Positions 1 to 6,253 of a stretch of 6,253 bases of DNA are shown piece by piece. Below the pieces are notes generated by a model, which did not search any database, had not been told where the DNA came from, and saw only the letters and a program-made list of their open reading frames with translations. Origin of the DNA: Rickettsiales bacterium (GTDB taxonomy: Bacteria; Pseudomonadota; Alphaproteobacteria; Rickettsiales; UBA1997); contig JAIRSX010000114.1 of assembly GCA_031255235.1 (NCBI GenBank), forward strand, positions 1 through 6,253, read 5' to 3'. Made by a program: the position numbers and the translations under genes. Position 1 is the first letter of the stretch. Each line of letters starts with the position of its first letter.

Positions 1-2
1 GA

Positions 3-2093
3 AAAATAGAAAATATAAATTCAGTATTAGAGATAAACAACGATAACATAAATTATAACGGATCACTTTCATCAAATAAGCAGGTGGCAAACATTGGATT
101 AAATATAGATTATAAAAATGAGGATTCTAAAATCACTCTTAAAATAGATTCTATCGCTTTCGAACTCATATTAAAGGCAAGTGGAAAAATAGATTCTTTC
201 GAAGGTAATGTCAATGTTGATATGAGAGCAACACAACTTTTTTCAAAGTTTATATTTAGTGATAATAATTTGTTATACAACAGAATTATTGATAATGAAG
301 CTCTTAAGGTTTCCTTTGATTTTGGAAAGCAAGATGACACTCTTTCATTAACCAATATTATTTTTGAGGGCAATAGTTTAAACGGCAAAGGTTCAGCAGA
401 ATTTGTTTTTGATAAACAGAACAATGTTAATTTTATTTTTGACAATATAAATCTTGACAAGTTAGTCATTAGAAGTCTCTCCAGAGATGACATTGTGGAT
501 CATGATGATGTTTACCTTTTTAATAAAGATAACTTTGTTTTTGCTGATAATCCTATTCCCGCCAAAACGAGACTTTCCCAAAAATTTAATAACCCATACA
601 ATATAAATTTTGAGGTGAAAGAAGTTTTATTGAATGGCAGAAAAATTGAAAATGTGGTCTTTGACGCTAAATATGACGGCAAATTTTCTTTAAATGAATT
701 TAAAGCATCCATCGAAGAAAAAATATTTGTCAATGTAGATGAAAAACACACTTTTAAAGTTGTTGCTGAAAATATAGCAAAAAATGACAATAATCCACAA
801 ATCTCATTGGATATTTCTGGAAAAATAAACTTAAATCATTATGGAAAATTCCTTTTAGAGGATATAAATTTCAAAATAGATGATGTCGTTGGAACCAGTA
901 ATATTGAAGTCAATTTTGATAGAGGTAATATAAATTTTGTCGCTGTTGATACTCAGATAGAGAAACTTGATATTACCAATATTCCTCTCGAAAAAAGATT
1001 TTCTGGTTCCTTGAAGACAAAATCTTTGTTATTAAATACAATAAATAGCAACGGTTTTTATAGATTTAATATACTAAATATCAAAAATGGAAAATGGGAG
1101 GATAGTAACTACAATTTTATTGTAGCAGTTACAAACAATTATTTATCTATTTATGATATAAATTTGAATAATCAGATTTCTGGTGATTTTTCCCTCGACA
1201 TCAGACATGTCGTTCCTTTATTAAAAATAAAATTATCCGCCAAATCGTTTGAAGTTAAAAACAAAATTAATTTTACCAATTACATTTTTAACTCTCCTTT
1301 GTTGGACGATTTCAACGGAACAATCAAAATTGACGTGGAAGACTCATTTTTTTTGGAACAACCGATAAAAAATATTGCCTTTGAAGCAGATATAAAAAAT
1401 GGGCTTATCACTATGGATAAATTTTTGTTTGATGGTTTTGGTGGAAGTTGTGACTTAAAAAGTTCCTATTTAGATCTAAAAATGAGAAGAAAATTTAATG
1501 TTTCCTTTTCTAATTGTTCCATTGATACAGGGAGTGCTTTGTCAATTCTTACCAATAAACAAAATTCTATCAGCGGAAAAATAGGATTTGGTGCTATTCT
1601 ATATAGTGAAGGATTTAAATATGAGGAGTTTTTAAATAACTATCTGTTTAAAACGCAAGTAGTTGGGAAAAATATTAAAATGAACGGTCTCAATTTAAGG
1701 GAATTAGACAACGAATTATTTAAAATACAATGGGATAAAGCATCTTTGAATAAAATAAATCCAAAAGAAATGTTGTTTCAAGAAGAAGGTGAATTTTTAT
1801 TTGAGAGGGTTAGTGGTAATGTAAATTTCACAAAATTGAAGGGTACCTTTGATTTTACCACAGAGTCTCAACTTGTAAATGGAAAAATAGTCGGTGATTT
1901 TGAATTCTTAAAAAACAATATCAACACAAAGTTTAATTCCGCTTTTGTTTTGCTTGCTGGAACAGTTAAAAACATGATTCCTCTCAGCATATCAATAAAT
2001 TATGAAGGTTTATTGGGATACACTCTGAGACATAGTGAAAATTTAGAGCAAATCACAGAATATATAAATCTTATAAAGGAAAATTCTAAATAA
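3..2093 (+). CDS. AsmA/DUF3971-like envelope protein, 3' portion (5' truncated by window edge)
   Basis: The reading frame is open from base 3 with no stop, so the gene starts before the window; 696 residues are visible, ending in TAA. GTG at 84 is only an internal valine codon. The visible part is low-complexity, Asn/Lys/Ile-rich and made of alternating hydrophobic and polar residues, as expected for long beta-strand repeats. The last 250 or so residues (from about FDGFGGSCDLKSSYLDLK, through SISGKIGF and KMNGLNLREL, to GKIVGDFEF and the hydrophobic AFVLLAGTVKNMIPLSISI) resemble the AsmA-like C-terminal region. Family knowledge: AsmA/YhdP/TamB-like proteins are anchored in the inner membrane by an N-terminal helix, span the periplasm and take part in phospholipid transport or outer-membrane homeostasis. 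The N-terminal anchor would lie outside the window. The stop is 1 base before the rluD-type gene, suggesting co-transcription. The family call rests on overall pattern, not on a catalytic motif; the exact subfamily is uncertain. Confidence 0.7.
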   Translation, partial: KIENINSVLEINNDNINYNGSLSSNKQVANIGLNIDYKNEDSKITLKIDSIAFELILKASGKIDSFEGNVNVDMRATQLFSKFIFSDNNLLYNRIIDNEALKVSFDFGKQDDTLSLTNIIFEGNSLNGKGSAEFVFDKQNNVNFIFDNINLDKLVIRSLSRDDIVDHDDVYLFNKDNFVFADNPIPAKTRLSQKFNNPYNINFEVKEVLLNGRKIENVVFDAKYDGKFSLNEFKASIEEKIFVNVDEKHTFKVVAENIAKNDNNPQISLDISGKINLNHYGKFLLEDINFKIDDVVGTSNIEVNFDRGNINFVAVDTQIEKLDITNIPLEKRFSGSLKTKSLLLNTINSNGFYRFNILNIKNGKWEDSNYNFIVAVTNNYLSIYDINLNNQISGDFSLDIRHVVPLLKIKLSAKSFEVKNKINFTNYIFNSPLLDDFNGTIKIDVEDSFFLEQPIKNIAFEADIKNGLITMDKFLFDGFGGSCDLKSSYLDLKMRRKFNVSFSNCSIDTGSALSILTNKQNSISGKIGFGAILYSEGFKYEEFLNNYLFKTQVVGKNIKMNGLNLRELDNELFKIQWDKASLNKINPKEMLFQEEGEFLFERVSGNVNFTKLKGTFDFTTESQLVNGKIVGDFEFLKNNINTKFNSAFVLLAGTVKNMIPLSISINYEGLLGYTLRHSENLEQITEYINLIKENSK

Positions 2094-2094
2094 G

Positions 2095-3021
2095 ATGGCA
2101 CTCCTAAATACAGAAAATTACATAAATCAAAGGATAGATAAATCGCTTTCCATCGATGCGAATATTATAAGAAACTTTGCTCAAAAAATCATTAAGAGCG
2201 GTAATTTAAAGAAAAATGGTGTAGTTTGGATGGATAATTCCTATAAAATAAAAGAGGGAGACATTTTTGAATATCAAATTTTAGAAAAAGTAAATAAAAT
2301 AGAAGCATTAAAAATTGATTTATCTATCGTTTATGAAGATGAAGATGTTCTTGTTATAGATAAACCACCAAATTTAATGGTTCATCCAAACGGAAAGAAT
2401 GACACTAATACATTGGTGAATGCTTTGGTAGATAAATATAAATTATCAACTATCGGTGGTGAATTTAGACCGGGCATAGTTCACAGATTGGATAAAGATA
2501 CAACTGGACTTATGGTAATTGCCAAAAATGACATTTCCCACTTAAATCTTAAAAAACAATTACAGGATAGAATTCTAAAAAGAAAATACATTGGAATTTT
2601 ATGGGGTGTACTCGGTAAACAAGGAAAAATGGAATATTTTTTAAAAAAAGAGCAATTAAAAATGAAAGTCGTGACTTCTCAAGATGAACGTTATTCTTTA
2701 ACCCATTATAAAACTCTGGAAACTTTTTTGGATAAATCTTTATCTATGGTAGAGTTTGAATTGGATACGGGACGTACCCACCAAATAAGAGTTCATTGTA
2801 GCCATGAAGGTTGTCCAATCATTGGTGACAAAGTGTACGGTGGCACTTCCCGATATTTAAAAAAAGAATTCAGCACCCACAAAAACCTAGTTGAAAAATT
2901 TGAAAGACAAGCATTACATTCCTATAAACTAACATTTAGACAGCCAACCACTGATAAACTCTTGGAATTTAAAATAGAAATTCCAAATGATATGAAACAT
3001 CTTTTGGATAAATTGAAATAG
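2095..3021 (+). CDS. rluD: RluD/RluC-family 23S rRNA pseudouridine synthase
   Basis: The 308-residue product is of normal length for RluA-family synthases, which isomerise uridines in 23S rRNA to pseudouridine in the cytoplasm. A degenerate S4-like RNA-binding region occupies about residues 10-62 (NQRIDKSL, then KNGVVWMDNSYKIKEGDIFE). The catalytic domain follows: IVYEDEDVLVIDKPPNLMVHP (78-98), HRLDKDTTGLMVIAK (130-144) with catalytic Asp133, RKYIGILWG, and GRTHQIRVH (226-234) followed by GDKVYGG (244-250). The order and wording match E. coli RluD, which modifies helix 69 of 23S rRNA; RluC cannot be fully excluded. The ATG at 2095 is 1 base after the upstream TAA. The nearest Shine-Dalgarno-like element, AAAGGA at 2075-2080, is 14 bases away, rather far, so translational coupling to the upstream gene is likely. 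The stop is TAG. The gene looks intact. Confidence 0.9.
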   Translation: MALLNTENYINQRIDKSLSIDANIIRNFAQKIIKSGNLKKNGVVWMDNSYKIKEGDIFEYQILEKVNKIEALKIDLSIVYEDEDVLVIDKPPNLMVHPNGKNDTNTLVNALVDKYKLSTIGGEFRPGIVHRLDKDTTGLMVIAKNDISHLNLKKQLQDRILKRKYIGILWGVLGKQGKMEYFLKKEQLKMKVVTSQDERYSLTHYKTLETFLDKSLSMVEFELDTGRTHQIRVHCSHEGCPIIGDKVYGGTSRYLKKEFSTHKNLVEKFERQALHSYKLTFRQPTTDKLLEFKIEIPNDMKHLLDKLK

Positions 3022-3053
3022 CAAATAACCAGCATAGAACAACAAATTCATCA

Positions 3054-3086
3054 TTTCCTTCCACCCTCCCTTTGCCACACACACCC
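3054..3086 (-). other. G-rich, strand-skewed tract in the convergent gap
   Basis: The gap between the rluD-type stop (3021) and the argD stop (3097) is 75 bases. Within it, 33 bases read on the minus strand as a G-rich run containing GGG, TGTGTGTGG, CAAAGGGAGGG and TGGAAGGAAA, with a single C, in an otherwise AT-rich window. I see no inverted repeat and no T-run, so neither convergent gene has an evident intrinsic terminator here. The tract could be a purine-rich spacer, a weak G-quadruplex former in the argD transcript, or the ribosome-binding region of a small minus-strand ORF starting at 3054. None of these is established. Confidence 0.4.
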
Positions 3087-3096
3087 AAATCAACTT

Positions 3097-4248
3097 TTAC
3101 AATACACTACTCAAAATTTCAATACATTCATCAACATGTTCTTTTTCAATGACTAAAGGAGGAACAAACCTAATGACATTCGCCCCCGCTCCTGCCACCA
3201 ACAAACCTTTTTCTATACATTTCAACTCCACTTCCAATGCAGATTTCTCAATTTCTATCCCCAACATTAAACCTTCACCTCTAACTTCTTTGACCGGAAG
3301 TTTCTTAAGTTTTTCTACAAAATATTTACTAACCTGTTTAACATTGTTTAGAACGTCATCATTCAAGTTTTCCAATACAAACTTTATACAGGTCATCGCA
3401 AATGGATTTCCACCAAAAGTGGAACCATGATCGCCTGCCACCAATATATTTGAAAATTTTTCTTTGACCGCCAAAACTCCAACAGGAAAACCATTCCCTA
3501 TTCCTTTTCCAAGTGAAATAATATCTGGTTCAACTCCAAATGTTTGATAGGCAAACAAATTACCAGTCCGCCCGATACCACATTGAACTTCGTCAAAGAC
3601 AAGAATGATACCATTAACATTACAAATATTTCTTATCTCCTTTAAAAATTCTTTTTGTGATGGGTAAATACCACCCTCACCCTGAATTGGTTCTAAAATA
3701 ATTCCAGCAACCTTATCATCAACAAGTTTTTTAACCGATTCAATATCGTTGAAATCAGCAAAAATAATATCCGGGATCAACGGTTCGAAATCTTTTCTAT
3801 ATTTTGCCTGTCCCGTAATTGCCAAACTACCAATTGTTCGCCCATGGAAAGATTTATTGAAAGCAATAATTTTATTTTTTTTGTTATTGTTACCATATTT
3901 TTTGATGAGTTTCAAAGCCAATTCATTGGCTTCAGTCCCACTATTACAAAAAAAAGAATGAGAAAAACAACTTCTTTTTGATAATAATTCCGCTACTTCT
4001 GATAGGGGTTTGTTGTAGTAGTAATTAGAACAATGTAAAATATTTTTATTAATCTGTGACAACAACACCTCTTTAAATTTTTGATTTCCGTAGCCGAAAG
4101 CATTAACTGCTATACCACCAACAAAATCCAAATATTTTTTGTCATTTTCATCATACACATAAACACCTTCACCTTTCTCAATGACTACTTGAAAACGATT
4201 ATAGGTTTTGATAACATATTTTTCTACTAGATCTATTGTTTTTGACAT
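3097..4248 (-). CDS. argD: Acetylornithine aminotransferase (class III PLP aminotransferase)
   Basis: The product is a 383-residue PLP-dependent class III aminotransferase, full length for ArgD. ArgD converts N-acetylglutamate semialdehyde plus glutamate to N-acetylornithine; in many bacteria it also acts as succinyl-diaminopimelate aminotransferase for lysine and peptidoglycan. Motifs, numbered from the chosen ATG: LDFVGGIAVNAFGYG (40-54), NSGTEANELA (102-111), FHGRT (134-138), EPIQGEGG (186-193), FDEVQCGIGRTG (218-229) with the PLP-pyridine Asp219, SLGKGIGNGFPVG with PLP lysine Lys248, and GSTFGGNP (275-282). ATG 4248 is preferred because the protein then begins MSKTIDLVEKYVIKTYNRF, as ArgD proteins usually do. 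A TTG at 4284 would add 12 Asn/Lys-rich residues encoded across an A8 tract. Neither start has a good Shine-Dalgarno sequence. It lies 87 bases downstream of prfB. No other arginine genes are in the window, so arginine versus diaminopimelate use cannot be decided. Confidence 0.88.
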   Translation of the reverse strand: MSKTIDLVEKYVIKTYNRFQVVIEKGEGVYVYDENDKKYLDFVGGIAVNAFGYGNQKFKEVLLSQINKNILHCSNYYYNKPLSEVAELLSKRSCFSHSFFCNSGTEANELALKLIKKYGNNNKKNKIIAFNKSFHGRTIGSLAITGQAKYRKDFEPLIPDIIFADFNDIESVKKLVDDKVAGIILEPIQGEGGIYPSQKEFLKEIRNICNVNGIILVFDEVQCGIGRTGNLFAYQTFGVEPDIISLGKGIGNGFPVGVLAVKEKFSNILVAGDHGSTFGGNPFAMTCIKFVLENLNDDVLNNVKQVSKYFVEKLKKLPVKEVRGEGLMLGIEIEKSALEVELKCIEKGLLVAGAGANVIRFVPPLVIEKEHVDECIEILSSVL

Positions 4249-4309
4249 ACTGACGATGCTATTATTATTTTTTTTAAATATCAATTAAAGTTCGTCATTA
4301 CTAATATTA

Positions 4310-4331
4310 AAAGTAACTATTCTGTTACTTT
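4310..4331 (-). terminator. Hairpin just downstream of prfB, possible weak intrinsic terminator
   Basis: A perfect 8-bp inverted repeat, AAAGTAAC / GTTACTTT, with a 6-base loop (AGAATA on the minus strand) begins 4 bases after the prfB stop. On the minus strand the stem ends in four Ts and continues TTTTAATATTAG, a short, impure U-tract. The stem has only two G-C pairs, so it would be a weak terminator; it may instead attenuate read-through into argD or protect the galU-prfB mRNA 3' end. Confidence 0.4.
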
Positions 4332-4335
4332 GTTG

Positions 4336-5389
4336 TTATTGTTTATCATTTGTAGTATTAACCCAATAACTTTTTATTATTTCATCCAACAACTCTCCAT
4401 CCAATACAGCATCTGTATTTCCTGATTCCCACCCCGTTCTTAAATCTTTTACAAGTTTATAAGGATGTAGAACATAGTTTCTAATTTGACTACCCCAACC
4501 ATTATTACCTTTATCAATAGAATTTTGTAGTTTCGCCTGTTCCCTTTTATCAATTTCTAATTTATACAACTTTGACTTTAACATTTTCATCGCCTCGTCT
4601 TTATTCTGATGTTGACTTCGTTGCTCTTGACATTCAACAACCGTACCTGTTGGAATATGTAAAATCCTAACCGCACTATCCGTTTTATTTACATGTTGAC
4701 CACCTGCCCCACTTGCTCTACACACATCAATTTTTAAATCCTGTTCTTTTATCTCAATTTTTATATTATCATCCAAAACCGGATAAACATCCACCGAACT
4801 AAAACTTGTTTGTCTCTTTGCACTGGCATTATAAGGACTTTGTCTAACTAATCTATGAATACCCTTTTCATTTTTCAAGAGCCCATAACCATTTTTTGCT
4901 TTAATTTTGACAGTTGCAGATTTTATTCCAGCGATTTCATCTTTATCAAAATTTATAATTTCATACTTATATTTTTTTTTATCACACCACTTTATATACA
5001 TGTTCAGAAGCATTTCGCTAAAATCATTAGCATCTACACCACCAACCCCTGTGTTGATTTCCAAAAAACAGTCATTTTTATCATCATCTTTAAAGAGATT
5101 TTCGATCTTAAAGGATTCAACTTGTTCTTGTAGTTCTTTTAATAAATTGTCATCCCCTTCCTCTCTATATAGTTCAAAAAGCTCACTAAGTTCGTTGAAA
5201 GTTCCCAAAACATACTCTACTTCGCTCTTTTCTTTCAAAATTTTTTCTGCTGTCTGCCTATCATTCCATAAATTTTCGTCTAATGTCCTTTGTTCCAAAC
5301 CTTTAAGTTTCTTTGTTAGATTATTAATATCAAAGAAACCCCACTAATAGAGATAACTCTTTGTTAATTTGTTTTACTAAATCCGTCAT
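4336..5389 (-). CDS. prfB: Peptide chain release factor 2 (RF2), expressed by programmed +1 frameshift
   Basis: RF2 recognises UGA and UAA in the ribosomal A site and triggers peptide release. The gene is in two frames: ATG 5389 to CTT 5333 encodes MTDLVKQINKELSLLVGFL and meets TGA at 5332-5330; skipping the T at 5332 continues with GAT (Asp, 5331) to the TAA at 4336. The frameshifted protein has 350 residues, close to E. coli RF2 (365). Residues 20 onward (DINNLTKKLKGLEQRTLDENLWND) match the usual RF2 N-terminal helix region. Further motifs: recognition tripeptide SPY at 184-186 (E. coli has SPF), RASGAGGQHVN with the GGQ hydrolysis motif at 229-231, and LHPYKLVKDLRTG near the C-terminus. 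The SPY to GGQ spacing of 45 equals that of E. coli. An in-frame TAA four codons upstream of ATG 5389, with no other start codon between, fixes the start. AAAGGG (5400-5395) lies 5 bases upstream as ribosome-binding site, inside galU. Confidence 0.95.
5329..5344 (-). promoter_or_regulatory. prfB: prfB programmed +1 frameshift site (autoregulatory)
   Basis: The minus strand reads GTGGGG-TTT-CTT-TGA-T. This is the architecture of the classic RF2 frameshift signal (E. coli AGGGGG-TAT-CTT-TGA-C): a Shine-Dalgarno-like G-run, a 3-base spacer, the slippery Leu codon CTT, then an in-frame TGA at 5332-5330. When RF2 is scarce, slow termination at UGA lets the tRNA-Leu slip from CUU to UUU and translation resumes at GAT, so RF2 controls its own level. 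Differences from E. coli are T instead of A in the G-run element and T instead of C after the stop codon. Position (codon 20) and reading-frame arithmetic both agree with a functional signal rather than a random frameshift. Confidence 0.93.
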
Positions 5390-6251
5390 AAAAACCCTTT
5401 ATTAAAAGTTCAACATCTTTTTTTATCTTATCATTTTTCAAAGAAAACGCTATGTTTGCTTTTAAATATCCAAGGATATTGCCACAATCAAATCTCTCGC
5501 TCTTAACTCTATAAGCATATGTAGGATGCTCCTTTAACATTTCTTTTATAGCATCTGTAAGTTGTATTTCACCACCAATACCCTCTTTTGTTTTTTCAAG
5601 ATAATCAAAAATCTCTGGCCCAAAAATATATTTACCAGAAGCAGATAAATTACTTGGTGCTTCCTCAACCTTTGGCTTTTCAACCATCCCATTTATCTTG
5701 CAATAGTCACCAAAATCTTTTTCAGGAGAAACAATCCCATATTTTGAAACATTTTCTTTTTCAATTTCTTGCACTGATAAAATATTTCCACCGACCTTAT
5801 CATATAAATCGGTCATATTTTTTAGAATATCTATATTATAAAATAATTCATCGGCAAGAGTAACGGCAAACGGTTCGTCTTTTATAATTCTTTTTGCACA
5901 TAAAACGGCATGTCCCAATCCCCTTGTGTCTTGTTGTCTTGTAAAAAAAATATTGCCAGCAGGAGGCAACCAACCGACAGTTTTCTGTAATAATTCATTT
6001 TTATTCGCTTGAGACAACTTTAATTGAAGCTCATAATTATTGTCGAAATGATATTCTATGGAATCTTTATGTCTTCCTGTTATGAAAATGAAATTTTCGA
6101 TACCTGCATTTACTGCCTCTTCGAAAGCATACTGAATTAACGGTTTTTCTGCAACCGGTAACATTTCTTTCGGAATTGACTTCGTAGCAGGTAGAAACCT
6201 TGTTCCTAAACCACCAACAGGAAACACTATCGTTTTAACTCGTTTTGCCAT
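5364..6251 (-). CDS. galU: UTP-glucose-1-phosphate uridylyltransferase (UDP-glucose pyrophosphorylase)
   Basis: The product of 295 residues makes UDP-glucose and pyrophosphate from UTP and glucose-1-phosphate in the cytoplasm, feeding LPS, glycolipid and other glycan synthesis. It is full length for bacterial GalU. Visible motifs: nucleotide-binding loop PVGGLGTRFLPATKSIPKEM (11-30) followed by LPVAEKPLIQY, GRHKDSIEYHFD (59-70), GLGHAVLCA (111-119), the Mg-binding acidic region AVTLADELF (129-137), VEKPK (190-194), GKYIF (206-210), GEIQLTDAI (227-235) and RFDCGNILGYLKAN (253-266). The GEIQLTDAI and DCGN pair distinguishes GalU from other sugar nucleotidyltransferases such as RfbA or GlmU. ATG at 6251 sits 2 bases from the window edge, so the upstream ribosome-binding site cannot be seen; the start places the VFPVGGLG loop at the normal distance. 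The 3' end overlaps prfB by 26 bases, indicating a shared transcript. Confidence 0.95.
   Translation of the reverse strand: MAKRVKTIVFPVGGLGTRFLPATKSIPKEMLPVAEKPLIQYAFEEAVNAGIENFIFITGRHKDSIEYHFDNNYELQLKLSQANKNELLQKTVGWLPPAGNIFFTRQQDTRGLGHAVLCAKRIIKDEPFAVTLADELFYNIDILKNMTDLYDKVGGNILSVQEIEKENVSKYGIVSPEKDFGDYCKINGMVEKPKVEEAPSNLSASGKYIFGPEIFDYLEKTKEGIGGEIQLTDAIKEMLKEHPTYAYRVKSERFDCGNILGYLKANIAFSLKNDKIKKDVELLIKGFYDGFSKTN
5395..5400 (-). promoter_or_regulatory. prfB: Ribosome-binding site of prfB, inside the galU 3' end
   Basis: AAAGGG on the minus strand is followed by five Ts and then ATG at 5389-5387. It supports the ATG as the true prfB start and lies within the galU reading frame, so the two genes are probably translationally coupled. 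Confidence 0.7.
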
Positions 6252-6253
6252 AT

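Noticed and set aside
84..86. GTG as the start of the AsmA-like gene
   Set aside because: The frame is open upstream to base 3 without a stop, has the same composition, and shows no ribosome-binding site before the GTG; the true start lies outside the window.
110..790. Minus-strand ORFs opposite the AsmA-like gene
   Set aside because: They are antisense shadows of a long continuous coding frame, with no motifs or ribosome-binding sites of note.
3019..3155. Read-through extension of the rluD-type gene past its TAG
   Set aside because: The frame stays open for about 44 codons after TAG, but the product already has its normal length and the extension runs antisense into argD with no family resemblance.
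4246..4310. Sigma-70-like promoter before argD
   Set aside because: TTGATA and TAATAAT are present but only 11 bases apart, too close; in such AT-rich sequence these matches are expected by chance.
5296..5298. TTG as the start of prfB
   Set aside because: It would lose the conserved N-terminal RF2 region; the frameshift signal and ATG 5389 with its ribosome-binding site explain the gene better.
5330..5332. In-frame TGA taken as a nonsense mutation making prfB a pseudogene
   Set aside because: The TGA is inside the canonical CTT-TGA slippery site at the expected position and the rest of the gene is intact with all motifs.
4907..5347. Plus-strand ORF of 146 codons opposite prfB
   Set aside because: It is Ser/Leu/Phe-rich, matches no recognisable family and is antisense to well-supported RF2 coding sequence.

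Overview
The window comes from an AT-rich bacterial chromosome (by eye about one third G+C or less). It is most likely an alphaproteobacterium with a compact genome; a Rickettsiales-like or similar AT-rich lineage is an inference. The main pointers are the GalU N-terminus (PVGGLGTRFLPATKSIPKEM), the SPY version of the RF2 stop-codon recognition tripeptide and the RF2 C-terminal stretch LHPYKLVKDLRTG, which fit alphaproteobacterial proteins as I remember them. No search was run. Genes are tightly packed, and there are no RNA genes, CRISPR arrays, insertion sequences or phage genes. No stretch longer than 300 bases lacks a gene.

Layout: two plus-strand genes converge on three minus-strand genes. 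On the plus strand (positions 1-3021) are the 3' part of a large AsmA/DUF3971-like envelope protein gene, cut by the window edge, and a RluD-type 23S rRNA pseudouridine synthase gene 1 base downstream. A 75-base gap (3022-3096) has no recognisable terminator hairpin, but its minus strand carries an unusual G-rich tract. On the minus strand, in transcription order, are galU (6251-5364), prfB (5389-4336) and argD (4248-3097). galU and prfB overlap by 26 bases. prfB and argD are separated by 87 bases that contain an 8-bp hairpin.

The most notable feature is the programmed +1 frameshift of prfB. The real gene starts at ATG 5389, reads 19 codons to an in-frame UGA inside a CTT-TGA-T slippery site preceded by a GGGG Shine-Dalgarno-like element, and then continues in the +1 frame to 4336, giving RF2 of 350 residues. 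A plain ORF call would start prfB at TTG 5298 and lose the first 30 residues. The mechanism is well known; its intact presence here implies that UGA is still a stop codon in this genome.

The genes are mostly housekeeping: envelope lipid homeostasis (AsmA-like), ribosome maturation (RluD), UDP-glucose supply (GalU), translation termination (RF2) and arginine and/or diaminopimelate synthesis (ArgD). I found no convincing undescribed system. The open points are the frameshift cassette, a weakly supported 41-codon ORF with a strong ribosome-binding site in the convergent gap, and the start of argD.
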